A stretch of 64,000 nt of DNA. It comes from Empedobacter brevis NBRC 14943 = ATCC 43319. GTDB taxonomy: Bacteria; Bacteroidota; Bacteroidia; Flavobacteriales; Weeksellaceae. Below the pieces are notes generated by a model. It made no database searches. It saw only the letters and a program-made list of their open reading frames with translations, and was not told the DNA's origin. The stretch covers positions 1 through 64,000 of the forward strand of contig NZ_KB908307.1 in NCBI RefSeq assembly GCF_000382425.1, read 5' to 3'. Below are positions 16,847-25,765 of the stretch, piece after piece; position 1 is the first letter of the stretch; the number at the start of each line of letters is the position of its first letter. A program made the position numbers and the translations under genes.

Positions 16847-19800
16847 ATGAAAAAAGTACTTTTTTATTTGCTGTGCATTTTATGTATAAATGAACAGGCT
16901 TTTTCTCAAAATTTTACTTCTGGAGAAAGTTATACGTATACAAAAGTTTATCTAGATTCAGTTAAATCTACAATACCTAATCAGAATGCCCAATCAATAC
17001 AAACTGTTCAATACAAAGATGGATTAGGGAGAATAAAACAAGATATTGCTATCAATGCAATAAAACCAGGACAAGATATTGTCACGAGTTATTTCTATGG
17101 AATAAATGGTGAAGTTGCTAAGCAATATTTACCCATTGCTAAAGGAAGCCAAGATGGTTTATTACATAATATATCAGAAGGAGAAATAAATGCCTACTAT
17201 AATACTAGTAATGCTTTTTCAGAAGTGAAATATGACGGCTCTCCTTTTAACCGTATTACAGAACAAGCCTCAGTAGGGGATGGTTGGGGAATGAATGGAA
17301 ATCATACTAGTAGTATTAAATATAGCTTTAATCAAGCGGGGAGTGTCAAAAAATATGTTGCATTACTAAATGGTAGAACCCTTGTAAATACTTTGTACGA
17401 TTATGGTTTTTATGATGCGAATACTTTATATAAAGTAACAACGAAAGATGAAGATGGTAATATAGCCGAATTATATAAAAATGGTTCTGGAAAAACTATT
17501 CTTTCTCGCATAAAAAAAGGAGCAGAAAATATTGATACATATTATGTGTACAATCAAGTAGAACAATTAACACACATCATACCTCCTTTAAATGCAGGAG
17601 AAAATCCATTATCTGAGAGTGCAAAAAATGAAATTTTGTATCATTATAATTATGATGCAATAGGACGACTTACAGAAAAGAAAGTTCCAGGAAGAGGAAC
17701 TGAATATTATGTTTATGATCGAGAAAATAGAGTTGTTATGTCAACTGATTCTCGTTTATTAGCTCAAGGAAAATGGACATTTATAAAATATGATCGTTTT
17801 GGACGTATTGCCTATACAGGTATGTGTACAGGAGCAAATAGAAAAACAGAACAACAAAATGCAGATAATTCTTCTGTACTATATGAGTTAAAAACATCTG
17901 CTATAGGATTTCAAAATTCTTCAATGGATGTGTATTATACAAAAAATGCCTATCCTATTGCTATTACCGATATTTTTTCCATTAATTATTATGATGCCTA
18001 CCCACAAGGAATGCCTATTGCAAAACCTGCGAATATTTATAGTCAACCCACATTATCTTCGGATGTAATTCAAAATCATAGTACAAAATCACTACTTACT
18101 GCTACATATGTGAAAAATGTAGAGGCAGCTGAATGGGAAAAAAATTATTTTTGGTATGATACCAAAGAACGACTAATTGGAAATCATAAAACCACTCATC
18201 AAGCGGGATACAGTAAAACTGAGATGAAACTCGATTTCCCTGGTAATATCACAGAATCTAAAGTCTATCACAAGCGTTTGCAAAATGATAATGAATTGGT
18301 TATAAAGCAACGTTATGTATATTCTACTCAAAATTTATTAGTAAAACATTACCATAAAGTAGACAATCAGGCAGAAGTTCTGCTTAATGAAACAAGTTAT
18401 GATGATTTAGGACGAATTGTTAATAAAAAAGTGGGGAATAATTTGCAATCTGTAGATTATACCTACAATGTAAAAGGGTGGCTAACTTCCATTAATAATC
18501 CAGATAATTTAGGTGATGATTTATTTGCTTTGAAAATTAACTATAATCAAACTACACCTACAGCAGCTAATACTGCAAAAGCAAGATATAACGGAAATAT
18601 TAGTCAAGTATTTTGGAAAACAGCAAATTCTAAAGAAGTAAGATCATATGACTACATATACGATGAACTGAATCGACTTACAGCTGCCAACTATTCTCGT
18701 GGTACTGCTATAAAGTTTGCTTATGACGAACGTATTAGTTACGACAATAGAGGAAATATTACGACGCTTACACGAAATGGTCAGTCCGAACGTAACAATG
18801 GTTTATTACTTGATGAGCTTACATACTATTACCAACAGAATAGTAATAAACTGAATAACGTAGATGATAGCCGACCACAGATAGGCTTCACTAATCTCAA
18901 TACAACGACAGGAATTTCTTCGGGAAAAGAAAACGATTATTTCTATGATGAAAATGGAAACATGACCCAAGATTTGAATCAAGGTATAACAGAGATTAAA
19001 TACAATTATCTAAATTTGCCTACAGAAGTTATTTGGAATAGTACAAAAAAGATTACCTACAGTTACAATGCAGCAGGTGTAAAACTAAAAAAGGTTAGCG
19101 TAGATGGCAGTAAAACAACGACAGTAGAATATTTGGATGGTTTCCAATATCAAAATACTAAATTACAGTTTATACCTACAGCAGAGGGATATGTAAATGT
19201 AATGGGAAATATAGTAAACCAACAAAGAATCTATAATTATGTTTATAACTATAAAGATCATTTAGGGAATGTACGGGTTAGTTATGCATGGGATGACAAA
19301 GAGAGCAAACTAAAAATCTTAGAAGACAATCATTTTTATCCATTTGGAGGAAAACACAGAGGATATTCAGGACTTAATTATACACCATCACCTATAGGAG
19401 AAATTGGAGGAGTAACCATAAATCCAGGAGGGGATTTTGGAGATGTTAGTTCAAAATATTCAGGAAAAGACAACTATCATTACAAATACAATAGTAAAGA
19501 ACTACAAATAGAAAGTGGTTTTTATGATTACGGATGGAGGCAATATATGCCTGATATCGGACGTTGGAATGGAATAGATCAATTGGCTGAATCTTACCAC
19601 AATATCAATCCTTATGCTTATGTAGCCAATAATCCTATTTCTTTTACAGATCCTGATGGTAGAAAGATTACCCCAACAGGAGACGGATACAGTTTTTCAG
19701 GAGCCGATTTAGATGTATTAATCGCTTTTATAACTGGAGGAGGAAATGTGAGAAATCTTTCTCAACAATTATCATCATACGAGTCTAATGGTGGTGATTT

Positions 19801-20344
19801 TGGTAGTGGTCCTCTTAGTAATTTTTGGGGTGGTTTTGATAGTGGAGGCGCTATAATGGGTATAGGATATAATTCAAATACAGGTTACGTAAGTTGGATG
19901 GTACATGATGGTAATGGATCTTATTCGGAAAATGGAACTGTTTTCTTAGAAGGATTTACTATACATGCTAAAAAAGAAACAACTACTGATGCTTTTAAGA
20001 TTACGTTTGAGGAAGAAGAAAAAAGCCCTCTTCTTAAATTTGTAGGAATGCGAAAAGGAATAATTCCTGAATTTGAAAGTAGATTAATGGAAGGAAAAGG
20101 GGCAATTACTCCTGCTTTTTTTATTATTTATGGGACAGGATCTTCAAAAGATCCACGTTATGCTAATCATGAACCAGGACATGCTATTCAGTTTCTATTA
20201 ATGGGACCTTCTAGATACTATACAGAAATAGCAATTCCTAGTTTATTAACGGCTCATCTAGATAATGCTATGGATATGCCTTGGGAAAAATCAGCTTCAA
20301 TTTTCTGGTATATACTAACAGGAGAAAAAGATCCAGACTTATGA
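16847..20344 (+). CDS. RHS repeat protein (DUF6443 + RHS core) with C-terminal HExxH domain
   Basis: This 1165-residue protein has a signal peptide, a DUF6443-type start (SYTYTKVYLDSVKS, VQYKDGLGRIKQDIA), many YD repeats, and the RHS core: DHLGNVRVSY, then GFYDYGWRQYMPDIGRW, ending NPISFTDPDGRK. After the core the variable tip starts. It ends with a zinc-peptidase-like NHEPGHAIQF (His1108, Glu1109, His1112) followed by GPSRYYTEIAIPSLLTA, a pattern seen in RHS tips of Bacteroidota. Proteolytic activity is inferred from the motif. The stop overlaps the start of a small lipoprotein by four bases, and an orphan alternative tip lies 0.5 kb downstream. Together these suggest a polymorphic toxin. 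Confidence 0.85.
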   Translation: MKKVLFYLLCILCINEQAFSQNFTSGESYTYTKVYLDSVKSTIPNQNAQSIQTVQYKDGLGRIKQDIAINAIKPGQDIVTSYFYGINGEVAKQYLPIAKGSQDGLLHNISEGEINAYYNTSNAFSEVKYDGSPFNRITEQASVGDGWGMNGNHTSSIKYSFNQAGSVKKYVALLNGRTLVNTLYDYGFYDANTLYKVTTKDEDGNIAELYKNGSGKTILSRIKKGAENIDTYYVYNQVEQLTHIIPPLNAGENPLSESAKNEILYHYNYDAIGRLTEKKVPGRGTEYYVYDRENRVVMSTDSRLLAQGKWTFIKYDRFGRIAYTGMCTGANRKTEQQNADNSSVLYELKTSAIGFQNSSMDVYYTKNAYPIAITDIFSINYYDAYPQGMPIAKPANIYSQPTLSSDVIQNHSTKSLLTATYVKNVEAAEWEKNYFWYDTKERLIGNHKTTHQAGYSKTEMKLDFPGNITESKVYHKRLQNDNELVIKQRYVYSTQNLLVKHYHKVDNQAEVLLNETSYDDLGRIVNKKVGNNLQSVDYTYNVKGWLTSINNPDNLGDDLFALKINYNQTTPTAANTAKARYNGNISQVFWKTANSKEVRSYDYIYDELNRLTAANYSRGTAIKFAYDERISYDNRGNITTLTRNGQSERNNGLLLDELTYYYQQNSNKLNNVDDSRPQIGFTNLNTTTGISSGKENDYFYDENGNMTQDLNQGITEIKYNYLNLPTEVIWNSTKKITYSYNAAGVKLKKVSVDGSKTTTVEYLDGFQYQNTKLQFIPTAEGYVNVMGNIVNQQRIYNYVYNYKDHLGNVRVSYAWDDKESKLKILEDNHFYPFGGKHRGYSGLNYTPSPIGEIGGVTINPGGDFGDVSSKYSGKDNYHYKYNSKELQIESGFYDYGWRQYMPDIGRWNGIDQLAESYHNINPYAYVANNPISFTDPDGRKITPTGDGYSFSGADLDVLIAFITGGGNVRNLSQQLSSYESNGGDFGSGPLSNFWGGFDSGGAIMGIGYNSNTGYVSWMVHDGNGSYSENGTVFLEGFTIHAKKETTTDAFKITFEEEEKSPLLKFVGMRKGIIPEFESRLMEGKGAITPAFFIIYGTGSSKDPRYANHEPGHAIQFLLMGPSRYYTEIAIPSLLTAHLDNAMDMPWEKSASIFWYILTGEKDPDL

Positions 20345-20751
20345 CAAAAAATAGTTTATTAATAAAAATAATTTATTTATCAATAATCGTTTTAACTTCA
20401 TGTCATTATCAAAATGATGAGTTAAAGATTCTTAACAATTCGAATTCTTCTTTATGTTATGAGACCGTAATCTTTAATATAAAAGACAGTATGTATTATT
20501 TAGGTCCAGCTAGTGATAAACTAGCTCCAAAACAGATAAAATCTCCTATTGTTAAGACTTCTATCCGAAGTAAAATTCATAATAAAAAATATAATGGAAT
20601 TCTGTATATTTATTTTCTTCCTTGTAATAAAAGAGAAGAATTTTGGAACAATACAGATTCTATAATGAAAAAACAAATTGAAAATAATAAAATATTAAAA
20701 TTCACGGAAAAAGAATTAGATAATATGAATTGGTTAGTGAATTATAATTAA
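20341..20751 (+). CDS. Small lipoprotein downstream of RHS toxin, candidate immunity protein
   Basis: ATG 20341 overlaps the RHS stop (ATGA). The 136-residue product has a lipoprotein signal ending LTSCHYQN with Cys about residue 20, so the mature protein is membrane-anchored in the periplasm or on the surface. The rest (YLGPASDKLAPKQIKS, ILYIYFLPCNKREEFWNN) is not recognised. Immediate coupling to a toxin-like gene is the usual position of an immunity protein, and a periplasmic location would suit a peptidase toxin acting there. The function is inferred from context alone. Confidence 0.6.
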   Translation: MTKNSLLIKIIYLSIIVLTSCHYQNDELKILNNSNSSLCYETVIFNIKDSMYYLGPASDKLAPKQIKSPIVKTSIRSKIHNKKYNGILYIYFLPCNKREEFWNNTDSIMKKQIENNKILKFTEKELDNMNWLVNYN

Positions 20752-20804
20752 ACGATATAGTAGTGGGTAATGTTTCAAATGTGTTGTTTTATCAGGTAGG
20801 GTAG

Positions 20805-21158
20805 TGTATCAGATGTGTTGGTGATTTTGGTAGCGGACCTATTAGTAATTTTTGGGGAAGTTTTAACAGCCGAGGCGCTATAATTGGTATAGGATATAAT
20901 TCAAATACAGGCTATGTAAGTTGGATGGTACATGATGGTAATGGCTCTTATTCAGAAAATGGAACTGTTTTCTTAGAAGGATTTACTATACATGCTAAAA
21001 AAGAAACAACTACTGATGCTTTTGAGATTGTATTTAAAGATACTATAAATGGCAAATTAACTAGAAGTAGTTTGGTTGATGGTATTATTAATAATAAATA
21101 CTATAATCTTGGTTCTCTAGGAATAGATCAAGCTCTTTCTAAAACATCTTCTTATTGA
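20805..21158 (+). pseudogene. Orphan RHS tip cassette
   Basis: From GGTGATTTTGGTAG at 20820 the DNA repeats the RHS gene from about 19795, nearly identically for some 210 bp (DFGSGP, GIGYNSNTGYVSWMVHDG, FLEGFTIHAKKETTTDAF). It then diverges into a different 40-residue end, FKDTINGKLTRSS to ALSKTSSY. The open frame begins after a TAG at 20802 without a start codon. This is the classic arrangement of a silent toxin tip that can replace the active one by recombination in the shared part. Between 20752 and 20804 two near copies of TCARATGTGTTG mark old junctions. Confidence 0.75.
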
Positions 21159-21306
21159 CTTAAGAAGTTAGAAAGTGTCAATTTCTAAATTTTTAAAATA
21201 AAAGAATGTAAATTACTTTTTAAAAAAAAAGTTGAAATCAAAGTTTATTTAAAAACGTCAAAAATAACATCAAATGTTCGACAGAAGTACCTTTCAGCCC
21301 GCTAAG

Positions 21307-21342
21307 AAACCTCAATAGAGAAATCTATTGGGGTTTTGTTTT
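21307..21342 (+). terminator. Rho-independent terminator after the RHS locus
   Basis: AAACCTCAATAGA pairs with TCTATTGGGGTTT around GAAA, followed by TGTTTTTT. It closes the rightward RHS locus. The preceding gene-poor bases 21159-21306 hold no recognised feature except a lone GTTCGAC resembling the heptamer of the 1830-1922 array. Confidence 0.7.
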
Positions 21343-21428
21343 TTCGATACTTTTTAAGTCATATTTCAATTAAAAACCCTTCATCTAGAAAAGACAAAGG
21401 GTTTCAAAAAACTCAAAATGATAATTTT

Positions 21429-22838
21429 CTAATCATCAACTTTACTATGTTGTTTTCCGTAGAAAAAATAAATACAAATTCCTATTATCAGCCAAATTAA
21501 AAGTCTCCACCAGCTCTCCATTGTTAGCGACGTCATCAAATAAACACATACGATTACTCCTAAAATCGGAACCAATGGAACCAATGGAACTTTAAACTTA
21601 CGTTCAGCATCAGGCATTTTCTTGCGCATCACAATAATTCCTATACAAACCAACGTAAACGCAAACAAAGTTCCTATACTTACCATATGTCCTAAGTCTT
21701 TGATCGGTACAAACCCTGCAAAAATGCTTACGAATACCAAGAAGAATAAGTTTGTTTTCCAAGGAGTATGAAACTTTTTATGAACATCAGAAAAGAAAGA
21801 AGGCAATAGACCATCATTACTCATACTATAAAATACGCGGCTTTGCCCTAATAACATCACTAAAATTACAGATGTATATCCCGCTATAATTGCTAATATT
21901 AATACACTTTGTAAAAATGTATACCCAGTGGCTGCAAAAGCTGTCGCTGCAGGAGAAGCATCTCCTTTAAAAATTGTATAAGGAACTAATCCTGTCATTA
22001 CCCATGAAAATAACACATACAAAATAGTACAAATCACTAGTGATCCTAAAATTCCGATAGGCATTCCTTTTTGCGGATTTCTTGCTTCCTGTGCAGCAGT
22101 AGAAACTGCATCAAAACCAACAAAAGCAAAGAAAACGACTGCTGCTCCCGCTGCAATACCAGGCATTCCTCCAAATTGAGTTCCTGGAATATTTTTAGGG
22201 ATAAATGGAATATGATTTTCCGGATTAATATGACTCCATCCTAAAACAATAAATACGATTACTACACTTACTTTTAAGATGACAAGAATATTATTAATAA
22301 TTGCAGATTCCTTCGTTCCTCGGATCAGAACCAATGATAGTACACAAACAATAAAGATTGCCGGTAAATTTATCATTCCTCCGTCTGCTGGAGCGTGCAG
22401 CAATTCATGAGGTAAATGTATATTCAATTGTTGTAAAAATTTATCTACATACGCAGACCAACTCACACTTACAGTGGCTGCTGCCAATGCATATTCCAAC
22501 ACTAAATCCCAACCGATGATCCATGCAATAAATTCGCCCATTGTAGCATAAGAATACGTATACGCACTTCCTGCTACAGGAATCATTGATGCAAATTCTG
22601 CATAACACAACCCTGCAAAAGCACAACCTACAGCAGCCAGTACAAATGATAAAGTAACGGCTGGCCCGGCATGATCTGCTGCTGCGATTCCTGTTAAGCT
22701 AAATAATCCTGCACCTATAATGGCGCCAATACCCAAAGCGACTAAAGCTCCTGAAGATAGAGATCTTTTTAAACCTCCTTCCGTCTCCTGTGAATCTTCT
22801 ATTAATTTCGCTAACGGCTTAATTTTCCATATTGACAT
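21429..22838 (-). CDS. APC-family amino acid permease (cationic amino acid transporter type)
   Basis: This 469-residue inner-membrane protein has about 12 predicted helices. It starts LKRSLSSGALVALGIGAIIGAGLFSLTG, here given by its core GIGAIIGAGLFSLTG, the substrate-binding unwound helix 1 of the APC superfamily. VFFAFVGFDAVSTAAQEARNP corresponds to the helix-6 region of the CAT/YhdG group. It imports amino acids with protons or by exchange; the precise substrate cannot be read from sequence. It stands alone on the minus strand. The 314 bases upstream (22839-23152) contain only AT-rich DNA and the fabV terminator. Confidence 0.9.
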   Translation of the reverse strand: MSIWKIKPLAKLIEDSQETEGGLKRSLSSGALVALGIGAIIGAGLFSLTGIAAADHAGPAVTLSFVLAAVGCAFAGLCYAEFASMIPVAGSAYTYSYATMGEFIAWIIGWDLVLEYALAAATVSVSWSAYVDKFLQQLNIHLPHELLHAPADGGMINLPAIFIVCVLSLVLIRGTKESAIINNILVILKVSVVIVFIVLGWSHINPENHIPFIPKNIPGTQFGGMPGIAAGAAVVFFAFVGFDAVSTAAQEARNPQKGMPIGILGSLVICTILYVLFSWVMTGLVPYTIFKGDASPAATAFAATGYTFLQSVLILAIIAGYTSVILVMLLGQSRVFYSMSNDGLLPSFFSDVHKKFHTPWKTNLFFLVFVSIFAGFVPIKDLGHMVSIGTLFAFTLVCIGIIVMRKKMPDAERKFKVPLVPLVPILGVIVCVYLMTSLTMESWWRLLIWLIIGICIYFFYGKQHSKVDD

Positions 22839-23100
22839 AAAAATACATGTGTTAAAACTTGGCGAAATCTAAAGCATTTCACATGTTTTTTTAACTATTC
22901 AAAAACAAAAATCCATCATTTTTAGACATATTATTAAAATAGACGTTTTATTTTAACAATAATATAAATTACATGGCTTTTCAAAGACAATTTTTAAATT
23001 ATTCATATAAATAATATTGTTTTATTAAAAGAGTAAAACAATAAAAACGAAATAATTATAAATAAACTATAGTTATACTTATTTTATTAAGACAAAAAAA

Positions 23101-23126
23101 AACCACCTAAATTAATTTAGGTGGTT
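23101..23126. terminator. Bidirectional terminator after fabV
   Basis: AACCACCTAAATT and AATTTAGGTGGTT form a perfect 13-bp inverted repeat, flanked by an A run on the left and a T run on the right. It can stop transcription from either side. Confidence 0.8.
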
Positions 23127-23152
23127 TTTAATATTTTTTAGGATTCTATTCC

Positions 23153-24355
23153 TTAGTTAGAAATACTTGGTACAGAAACCAATTCATCAGCTTCTGCTTC
23201 ATAATCGATTTCATCATAATTAAATCCAAATAATTGGAAGAATTCATTGCGGTACCCTTCTATATCTGAAATTTCGTTGATGTTCTCAGAAGTTACAACT
23301 TTCCATAAATCATCTACTTCTTTCTGTACATCTTCACGCATTTCTAAATCGTCAATACGAATACGTCCGTTTTCATCTAACGGAACTTGCCCGTCAGCAG
23401 TATATAAACGCTCTTCGAAAAGACGCTGCATTTGTTCAATTGTCCCTTCGTGAATACCTTTGTCTTTCATTACTTTATACAATAACGAAACATACAACGG
23501 TACAACAGGAATAGCAGAACTAGACTGCGTTACCAAAGCTTTGTTAACCGAAACATAAGAAACTCCATTCAAATCAGCCAACAGCTCATTGATAGCAGGT
23601 ACCGTTTTTTCTAAATCGTTTTTCGCCATACCAATTGTTCCATCCTTGTAGATTCTATGTGTTAACTCTGGTCCTATATATGAATAAGCAACTGTTTTTA
23701 CACCCTCAGCTAAAACTCCTGCTGCTTTCAAATCTTCCATCCAAAATTTCCAATCCTCTCCTCCCATTACAGCAATTGTATTATCAATATCTTCCTGAGA
23801 TTCGATTGGTTCGATTGTAATATCCGTTACACTAGCAGTATGAAAATCTACAGTTTTATTTGTAAATGGTTCACCAATTGGTTTTAAAACTGAAGAATAT
23901 GCAATTCCTGTTTTAGGATGTGTACGACGCGGAGAAGCTAAACTGTATACCACTAAATCGACTTGACCTAAATCTTTTTTAATTAAATCGATTGTCTGTT
24001 GTTTAATCTCATCAGAAAAAGCATCTCCATTAATACTTTTTGCATACAAACCAGCTTCACTTGCCTCTTTTTCAAAAGCAGCAGTGTTATACCAACCTGC
24101 AGTTCCAGGTTTTCTTGGTGCAGCAGGTTTTTCAAAGAAAACTCCTATTGTTGCAGCATTGTAACCAAAAGCAGCTGTAATACGAGAAGACAGTCCAAAA
24201 CCTGTCGAAGCTCCAATTACCAATACTTTTTTTGGTCCTTCAGCGGAAATATTTTTTGATTTTATGTACTCAATTTGATTGTGAACATTTTTAGCAGTTC
24301 CCTCAGGATGAGTGGTAATGCAAATAAAACCTCTTGTTCTTGGTTGAATAATCAT
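23153..24355 (-). CDS. fabV: Trans-2-enoyl-ACP/CoA reductase FabV
   Basis: This 400-residue, single-domain NAD(P)H-dependent reductase catalyses the last step of each fatty acid elongation cycle, reducing the trans-2-enoyl thioester. The N-terminus IIQPRTRGFICITTHPEG and the cofactor loop GASTGFGLSSRI are typical of FabV. VYSLASPRR follows, and the active site has YSYIGPELTHRIYKDGTIGMAK (Tyr about 235 and Lys about 244, spacing Y-x8-K as in FabV rather than FabI). The length agrees with the family. The gene is monocistronic on the minus strand. Confidence 0.95.
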   Translation of the reverse strand: MIIQPRTRGFICITTHPEGTAKNVHNQIEYIKSKNISAEGPKKVLVIGASTGFGLSSRITAAFGYNAATIGVFFEKPAAPRKPGTAGWYNTAAFEKEASEAGLYAKSINGDAFSDEIKQQTIDLIKKDLGQVDLVVYSLASPRRTHPKTGIAYSSVLKPIGEPFTNKTVDFHTASVTDITIEPIESQEDIDNTIAVMGGEDWKFWMEDLKAAGVLAEGVKTVAYSYIGPELTHRIYKDGTIGMAKNDLEKTVPAINELLADLNGVSYVSVNKALVTQSSSAIPVVPLYVSLLYKVMKDKGIHEGTIEQMQRLFEERLYTADGQVPLDENGRIRIDDLEMREDVQKEVDDLWKVVTSENINEISDIEGYRNEFFQLFGFNYDEIDYEAEADELVSVPSISN

Positions 24356-24511
24356 TATACTTAATTTAGTTGCATAAAATTATAAAATAAATTCAATATA
24401 ACGAAACGTTCTCTTTTTGAACCTTGACAAACTGAATTTAGAGCAATCTTTTAGGAATATTAGATTCATTTCATTATATTTACATTATCTACTAAAAAAC
24501 CTACTACCTAA

Positions 24512-24940
24512 ATGAAAAATATCCATATAGGCTCTTTAATACAAAAAAGAGTTAACGAACTAAATATTGATATAGCTAGAATTATAGCTTTCTTTAAGTC
24601 TTACTCTGAAAGTGAAATAAAAAAACAATACAAGAGTAAATCGATACAAGTTGATGATTTATTGAAATGGTCAAAATTATTAGAATATGATTTTTTTAGA
24701 ATCTACACACAGCATATTATTTTGTATTCTCCTGTAGGAAAAAACCCTTCAAAATCAGATTCGAATAAGAGCCTTGTTTTACCCAATTATCGTAAAAATG
24801 TATATACAAAAGAAATTATTGATTTTGTTTTGGATCTATATACAAATGAAAAAAAGAAAATTCAAGAGATTTCGGACGAATACAATATCCCTAAAAATAC
24901 AATTCATAATTGGGTAAAAAAATACCTCCCTCAAAATTAA
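24512..24940 (+). CDS. Two-part HTH protein, flavobacterial orphan
   Basis: The 142 residues comprise an N-terminal helical part (IGSLIQKRVNELNIDIARI, DDLLKWSKLLEYDFFRIY) and a C-terminal homeodomain-like HTH (YTKEIIDFVLDLYTNEKK, ISDEYNIPKNTIHNWVKKY) like that of transposase DNA-binding domains. There is no catalytic domain. Similar small proteins occur in many flavobacterial genomes, often labelled transposase. It is followed 12 bases later by another small HTH protein on the same strand, so the pair is an operon. A regulatory role or a domesticated transposase fragment are both possible. Confidence 0.6.
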   Translation: MKNIHIGSLIQKRVNELNIDIARIIAFFKSYSESEIKKQYKSKSIQVDDLLKWSKLLEYDFFRIYTQHIILYSPVGKNPSKSDSNKSLVLPNYRKNVYTKEIIDFVLDLYTNEKKKIQEISDEYNIPKNTIHNWVKKYLPQN

Positions 24941-24952
24941 ATCTTACTACTC

Positions 24953-25258
24953 ATGGAAAAACCAAACTACCAAAAAATTTACCAAGAAATTATTCAACGA
25001 AAGTTTTCAGAAAAAGCAAAACAAACTAAAAAACTATTAAAAAAGGAAATGGATACTTTGGATGTCATTAAGATATCTGAAATATTGAATGGAAAAGAAA
25101 CTTCTGAAAATCAAAAACACAAATCGTATGATGTAGATTCCATCTTGAAAATTCTGACTATTCAAAAAAACAATAATTATACGAACACACTTATTGCAGA
25201 AAAATTCAAAATTAGTCGAAACACTGTTTCCAGATGGAGAAAAATTCATGGTTTTTAA
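24953..25258 (+). CDS. Small HTH protein, second of pair
   Basis: This 101-residue protein is basic and helical at the N-terminus (YQEIIQRKFSEKAKQTKKLL) and ends in a homeodomain-like HTH, TLIAEKFKISRNTVSRWRKI. The ending is similar in kind to that of the preceding gene, so the two may be ancient paralogues or a heteromeric DNA-binding pair. No enzyme domain is present. Function unknown. Confidence 0.6.
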   Translation: MEKPNYQKIYQEIIQRKFSEKAKQTKKLLKKEMDTLDVIKISEILNGKETSENQKHKSYDVDSILKILTIQKNNNYTNTLIAEKFKISRNTVSRWRKIHGF

Positions 25259-25260
25259 AT

Positions 25261-25289
25261 AAAAAAGGCTTCAAAATGAAGCCTTTTTT
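25261..25289. terminator. Bidirectional terminator
   Basis: AAAAAAGGCTTCA-AAA-TGAAGCCTTTTTT separates two convergent genes and has the needed U tract on both strands. Confidence 0.85.
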
Positions 25290-25291
25290 AT

Positions 25292-25600
25292 TTATTCGTT
25301 TTTTTCCTCTTTTATCTTTTTATGCAGTGCTAAAGTGGCGAATGGAATAAATGCATACATAATATAGAAAATAAAATCTTCATCATCCCATTTGTATATC
25401 TTTCTAACCTTGAAAAGCAATAATAAATAAACCGTGAACCAAAAACCATGAAAACAACCGGCAAATGGCATGGGTAGCACATAGCCAAACTGATATTTCA
25501 TAGGCATTGCTACTAAAAACAAGAGTACACAACTTACAGTTTCCCATATACAAGCTATGCTAAACCATTTTTTAAACTTTTCGTCAGATATATTTAACAT
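25292..25600 (-). CDS. DUF3817 small membrane protein
   Basis: The 102 residues contain three predicted transmembrane helices (WFSIACIWETVSCVLLFLVA in the first, FAGCFHGFWFTVYLLLLF in the second, FIFYIMYAFIPFATLAL in the third). The conserved HGxxF/P core of DUF3817 is present. Members are small integral membrane proteins without an assigned biochemical activity. It is monocistronic and convergent with the HTH pair. Confidence 0.8.
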   Translation of the reverse strand: MLNISDEKFKKWFSIACIWETVSCVLLFLVAMPMKYQFGYVLPMPFAGCFHGFWFTVYLLLLFKVRKIYKWDDEDFIFYIMYAFIPFATLALHKKIKEEKNE

Positions 25601-25765
25601 ACTGCAAATTTAATTTTTTATTGACAGTGAACTTATGACAACCATTAGCTAAATGTTTTATTTTAACATAAAAAACACCGTGATTATTAATAATTATGAT
25701 AATTAAACATATTAATTATCAATAATACTTATTATTTTTGTACTTAATCTAAAACCATATATTGA

